Part shown: piece by piece, positions 6,316-8,702 of the stretch
Numbering within the stretch: the stretch's first letter is position 1
How the letters are laid out: each line of letters starts with the position of its first letter
Source: Mucilaginibacter sp.
Lineage (GTDB): Bacteria; Bacteroidota; Bacteroidia; Sphingobacteriales; Sphingobacteriaceae
Assembly (NCBI GenBank): GCA_014376655.1
Contig: JACMRC010000429.1
Coordinates: 1 to 8,702, forward strand
DNA: 8,702 bases
Direction: 5' to 3'
The notes under the pieces: model-generated
Database searches by the model: none
What the model was told of the DNA's origin: nothing
What the model saw: only the letters and a program-made list of their open reading frames with translations
Made by a program: the position numbers and the translations under genes

Positions 6316-6333
6316 GTGCAAATATTCTCATTT

Positions 6334-7197
6334 ATGAAGTCTGTTATCCTATCATTATTATTAATCCTCCCGCTATTGGCTTTAAGCCAGGATGCTCAAA
6401 ATCAGCATTATAAAATATATAACACTGTATTACAAAAGCAGGTGAGTGTTGACGACGTAATTGCCACCATGGATAACGCCGACATTTTATTTTTTGGCGA
6501 AGAACACACAGATTCTATAGGCCATGTAGTTGAATACAGCTTATTAAAGAAACTATCTGACAAATATCCCGGCAAAGTGGCCTTCTCTATGGAGATGTTT
6601 GAAACAGATTGTCAGCCTGTTTTAAATGAATATTTAAAAGGCGCTATCCGCGAAAAAGACCTGGTAAAAGATGGCCGTGCCTGGCCAAATTACAAGGATT
6701 ACAGACCGATGGTTGAGTTTTCGAAATCAAACAATCTCCCGGTTATTGCTGCTAATGCTCCCTCGCGCTATGTACACATGGTAACAGACAAGGGGTTAGC
6801 CAACCTGCAGCAATTAGATAGAACAGCACAGCAATACCTTGCCCCTTTACCTATTGATACCGCCAGCGGCGTTTATTACGACAAATTTTTAAAGATAATG
6901 GGCGGCCATGGCGCTATGGGCAATCTGAAAATTTACCAGTCGCAAAATTTATGGGATGCAACCATGGGATGGTCTATAGCGCAGTTTTATAAAAAGCACC
7001 GCGACTTTAAGATCCTGCAAATAAACGGCAGCTTCCACAGCGAAGAAAAATTGGGCTCTGTAGCACAATTGAAAAAATACGCGCCAAAAGCACGTGTATT
7101 AAATATTGCCACTTATAACGATGGCGATTTTAATGAAGCTGATTGGGCCAAATACAAACAATTGGGCGATTACATAATTTTCACAAAATCAAAATAA
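6334..7197 (+). CDS. Secreted ChaN/TIKI-superfamily (haem-binding uptake, PF04187-type) protein
   Basis: The family includes ChaN, an iron-regulated haem-binding lipoprotein of Campylobacter, and belongs to the wider TIKI/TraB/EreA-like superfamily of metal-binding proteins. The ATG at 6334 gives 287 residues starting with a good signal peptide (MKSVILSLLLILPLLALSQ, cleavage near residue 19). A GTG at 6316 would add six residues before it and is less likely. Superfamily motifs are visible: FGEEH (54-58), FSMEMFE (84-90), AANAPSRY (139-146) and INGSFHSE (230-237). The paired GxxH motifs and the Glu are the presumed metal or haem ligands. There is no lipobox cysteine, so unlike Campylobacter ChaN it is probably soluble and periplasmic or secreted. 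It is divergent from rpmH and convergent with mscL, with no obvious haem-transport partner beside it. Substrate is unknown. Confidence 0.88.
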   Translation: MKSVILSLLLILPLLALSQDAQNQHYKIYNTVLQKQVSVDDVIATMDNADILFFGEEHTDSIGHVVEYSLLKKLSDKYPGKVAFSMEMFETDCQPVLNEYLKGAIREKDLVKDGRAWPNYKDYRPMVEFSKSNNLPVIAANAPSRYVHMVTDKGLANLQQLDRTAQQYLAPLPIDTASGVYYDKFLKIMGGHGAMGNLKIYQSQNLWDATMGWSIAQFYKKHRDFKILQINGSFHSEEKLGSVAQLKKYAPKARVLNIATYNDGDFNEADWAKYKQLGDYIIFTKSK

Positions 7198-7200
7198 ATA

Positions 7201-7227
7201 ATGGTTGTAGCTTATCGCTATAACCAT
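7201..7227. terminator. Bidirectional terminator hairpin between the chaN-like gene and mscL
   Basis: ATGGTTGTAGC (7201-7211), loop TTATC, then GCTATAACCAT (7217-7227) form an 11-base-pair stem with one G-U type mismatch. It begins 3 bases after the chaN-like stop and ends 16 bases before the mscL stop. T-rich sequence lies on both sides, although neither tract is a perfect run, so it probably ends both convergent transcripts. Confidence 0.75.
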
Positions 7228-7243
7228 CATTATTAAATCTTAC

Positions 7244-7630
7244 TTATTTCTTCGCTAACAAATCACGTATCTCTGTCAACAACACTTCTTCTTTAGTTGG
7301 TACCGGCTCTGGTGCAGGTGCCACTTCTTCTTTCTTTTTAGTAGCGTTAATACCTTTAACAATCAAAAACAAAGCTATAGCAACAATTACAAATGAAATA
7401 ATCTGCGACAAAAAGTTACCATATTTTATTGCAGTGCCTGGTATTACCAACTCGGCCAAATTTGTTAAGTGAGCAGCTTTAAGTGCAGGTGTAAGTATGG
7501 CCGGGGTAATAATATCATCAACCAACGAACTAACTATCTTACTAAATGCTCCACCAATTACAACGGCAACCGCAAGGTCAACCACATTGCCACGCATGGC
7601 AAACTCTTTAAATTCTTTTACAATAGCCAT
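7244..7630 (-). CDS. mscL: Large-conductance mechanosensitive channel MscL
   Basis: MscL forms a homopentameric inner-membrane channel that opens under membrane tension and releases solutes on hypo-osmotic shock. The protein has 128 residues, the standard length. The N-terminal amphipathic helix and gate read KEFKEFAMRGNVVDLAVAVV (residues 5-24), with the conserved RGN and the AVAVVIGGAF pore-lining TM1. The periplasmic loop is followed by TM2 (about residues 72-92, FLSQIISFVIVAIALFLIV). A Lys/Glu cluster and a Pro-rich linker (APAPEPVP) lead to the C-terminal helix EVLLTEIRDLLAKK, which forms the cytoplasmic bundle. All core parts are intact. It stands alone, convergent with the chaN-like gene and divergent from rpoN. 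Confidence 0.98.
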   Translation of the reverse strand: MAIVKEFKEFAMRGNVVDLAVAVVIGGAFSKIVSSLVDDIITPAILTPALKAAHLTNLAELVIPGTAIKYGNFLSQIISFVIVAIALFLIVKGINATKKKEEVAPAPEPVPTKEEVLLTEIRDLLAKK

Positions 7631-7651
7631 AGTTTTTACAAGTTATATTTA

Positions 7652-7684
7652 TAAAGTTATCATAAAAATATTGTGCCGTCCAAA
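7652..7684 (-). promoter_or_regulatory. Possible promoter of mscL
   Basis: On the minus strand, TTTG (7684-7681), 21 bases, then TAACTTTA (7659-7652) match the Bacteroidota promoter pattern with one mismatch in the -7 element and a rather long spacer. The leader would be about 15-20 bases. Confidence 0.4.
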
Positions 7685-7737
7685 CAAATATTGCTTTTTA
7701 GCATTTACTGTTAAATCGATTTTCATTTTAAACAAGA

Positions 7738-7769
7738 TTTAAAGTTATAGGTAATTTGATGTAGATTTG
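7738..7769 (+). promoter_or_regulatory. Possible promoter of rpoN
   Basis: TAGATTTG (7762-7769) is an exact match to the Bacteroidota -7 element TAnnTTTG. The -33 element 20 bases upstream is only TTTA (7738-7741). The start of transcription would lie about 5-10 bases before the ATG at 7782, giving a very short leader. The rest of the 151-base divergent gap shows only the mscL promoter candidate. Confidence 0.5.
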
Positions 7770-7781
7770 CCTTGTCCTATT

Positions 7782-8702
7782 ATGTTAAAACAGAATCTCC
7801 AACAAAAGCTATTACAAAAGCTATCGCCGCAGCAAATACAATTTATAAAATTGTTGCAGGTACCTACTGTATCGTTAGATACACGTATAAAAGAAGAATT
7901 GGAAGAGAATCCTGCACTTGAGGATTTGAGTTTAACAAATCTTAACGAACCAGAGGAACAATATCCAGACCGCGATCCGGATGAAGACACTTTTAACGGC
8001 GATGAAGAACGTGGCGAAGCAGATGAGTTTAACATTGATGATTACCTGCAGGAAGATAATGTAAACGAATACGGATCGCGCTATGACCAAAATGGCGATG
8101 ATGAAGAGGAGCGTAAAGAAATACCGTTTGCAGTACAAAGTTCGTTTTTTGAGCTGCTACAATCGCAACTTGATATGCTGCCAATGTCTGACAAAGACTT
8201 TAAGATAGCTAACCAGATAATAGGCAGTTTAGACGATGATGGTTATCTGCGCAGGCCAATAATGTCGCTTACCGATGATTTGGCTTTCTCACAAAACGTG
8301 GTGGCCGAAGATGAGGAAGTTGAAGACATGTTAAAGCTGATACAAAGCTTCGATCCTCCGGGTGTTGGTGCCCGCAGTTTGCAGGAATGCCTGTTAATAC
8401 AATTACGCCGTAAAGATGCTACCGACCCTATAATAGTTAAAGCTATTTTAGTTGTTGAGCATTATTTAGATGTGATTACGCGTAAGCATTATGATAAGCT
8501 TGAGAAATCATTAAACATGAACTCTATCGAGCTGCGTGGCGTAGTTAATGAAATATTAAAGCTCAATCCTAAGCCCGGCGATTCTAATGAGGTAAACAGC
8601 AAGCAAATGCAGGTTATTCCTGATTTTCATATCAAGAATAGCGATGGCGTGCTGATACTTACCCTTAACTCAAAAAATGCGCCCGAACTGCGTGTAAGCC
8701 GC
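7782..8702 (+). CDS. rpoN: RNA polymerase sigma-54 factor RpoN, N-terminal 307 residues
   Basis: Sigma-54 directs RNA polymerase to promoters of the -24/-12 type, which need an enhancer-binding ATPase to open. The gene runs off the right edge after exactly 307 codons, so the C-terminal HTH and RpoN box are outside. Region I is visible at residues 1-48: MLKQNLQQKLLQKLSPQQIQ, Gln- and Leu-rich, ending with the conserved EELEENPALE that contacts the activator. Region II (about 56-113) is highly acidic, with 26 Asp or Glu in 58 residues. The core-binding region III then begins: IPFAVQSSFFELLQSQLD, then IIGSLDDDGYL and the conserved FDPPGVGARSLQECLLIQL. Later the CBD continues with ILKLNPKPG and VIPDFHI. 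The start is set by the family N-terminus. It is divergent from mscL. No ptsN or hpf-type neighbour is visible in the window. Confidence 0.97.
   Translation, partial: MLKQNLQQKLLQKLSPQQIQFIKLLQVPTVSLDTRIKEELEENPALEDLSLTNLNEPEEQYPDRDPDEDTFNGDEERGEADEFNIDDYLQEDNVNEYGSRYDQNGDDEEERKEIPFAVQSSFFELLQSQLDMLPMSDKDFKIANQIIGSLDDDGYLRRPIMSLTDDLAFSQNVVAEDEEVEDMLKLIQSFDPPGVGARSLQECLLIQLRRKDATDPIIVKAILVVEHYLDVITRKHYDKLEKSLNMNSIELRGVVNEILKLNPKPGDSNEVNSKQMQVIPDFHIKNSDGVLILTLNSKNAPELRVSR

Noticed and set aside
6316..6333. GTG start giving six extra residues to the chaN-like protein
   Set aside because: The ATG at 6334 gives a canonical signal peptide beginning MKS. The GTG would add MQIFSF before it and lies right at the candidate -7 region.
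7745..8138. Two minus-strand open frames opposite the start of rpoN
   Set aside because: They lie antisense to a clear RpoN N-terminus and have Ser/Cys- or Ile/Phe-rich, family-less translations, as expected from shadow frames of acidic coding sequence.

Overview
The window is ordinary chromosomal DNA from a member of the Bacteroidota, most likely family Sphingobacteriaceae (Mucilaginibacter/Pedobacter-like). The evidence is low-to-moderate G+C, sigma-dependent promoters of the Bacteroidota type (TTTG, about 19-21 bases, TAnnTTTG), weak Shine-Dalgarno signals, a DUF5723-like outer-membrane protein and a Bacteroidota-style RpoN. No mobile element, phage gene, CRISPR array or rRNA/tRNA gene was found.

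Layout. Bases 1-1300 are a minus-strand pair: a DUF423 small membrane protein followed 5 bases later by priA (replication restart helicase), whose 3' two thirds run off the left edge. Bases 1388-4567 carry two plus-strand envelope genes. The first encodes a 527-residue membrane-anchored or exported protein of unknown function, and the second a 485-residue secreted, probably outer-membrane, DUF5723-like protein. The second converges on tsaB, and the two stop codons overlap in a shared TTAA. Bases 4564-6188 are a minus-strand housekeeping run in transcription order rpmH (52 residues), rnpA, yidD, then tsaB. rnpA and yidD overlap by ATGA. An imperfect inverted repeat separates yidD from tsaB. Bases 6334-7197 encode a secreted ChaN/TIKI-superfamily protein. 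It ends at a hairpin shared with convergent mscL (7244-7630). Divergent from mscL, rpoN (sigma-54) starts at 7782 and runs off the right edge after 307 codons.

How the genes relate. rpmH, rnpA and yidD are the conserved translation/RNA-processing/membrane-insertion cluster. Here tsaB, for the tRNA t6A modification, follows yidD instead of the usual yidC. The other genes are independent housekeeping or envelope functions: replication restart, osmotic safety valve, alternative sigma factor.

The most interesting signals are non-coding. The rpmH/chaN-like divergent region (6189-6333) holds a very good rpmH promoter, an exact DnaA-box match (TTATACACA) and a perfect 14-base palindrome just upstream of the chaN-like gene. 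The rpmH-rnpA gap contains mutually exclusive short hairpins. RnpA lacks two residues of its RNR signature. I saw no convincing new multi-gene system.
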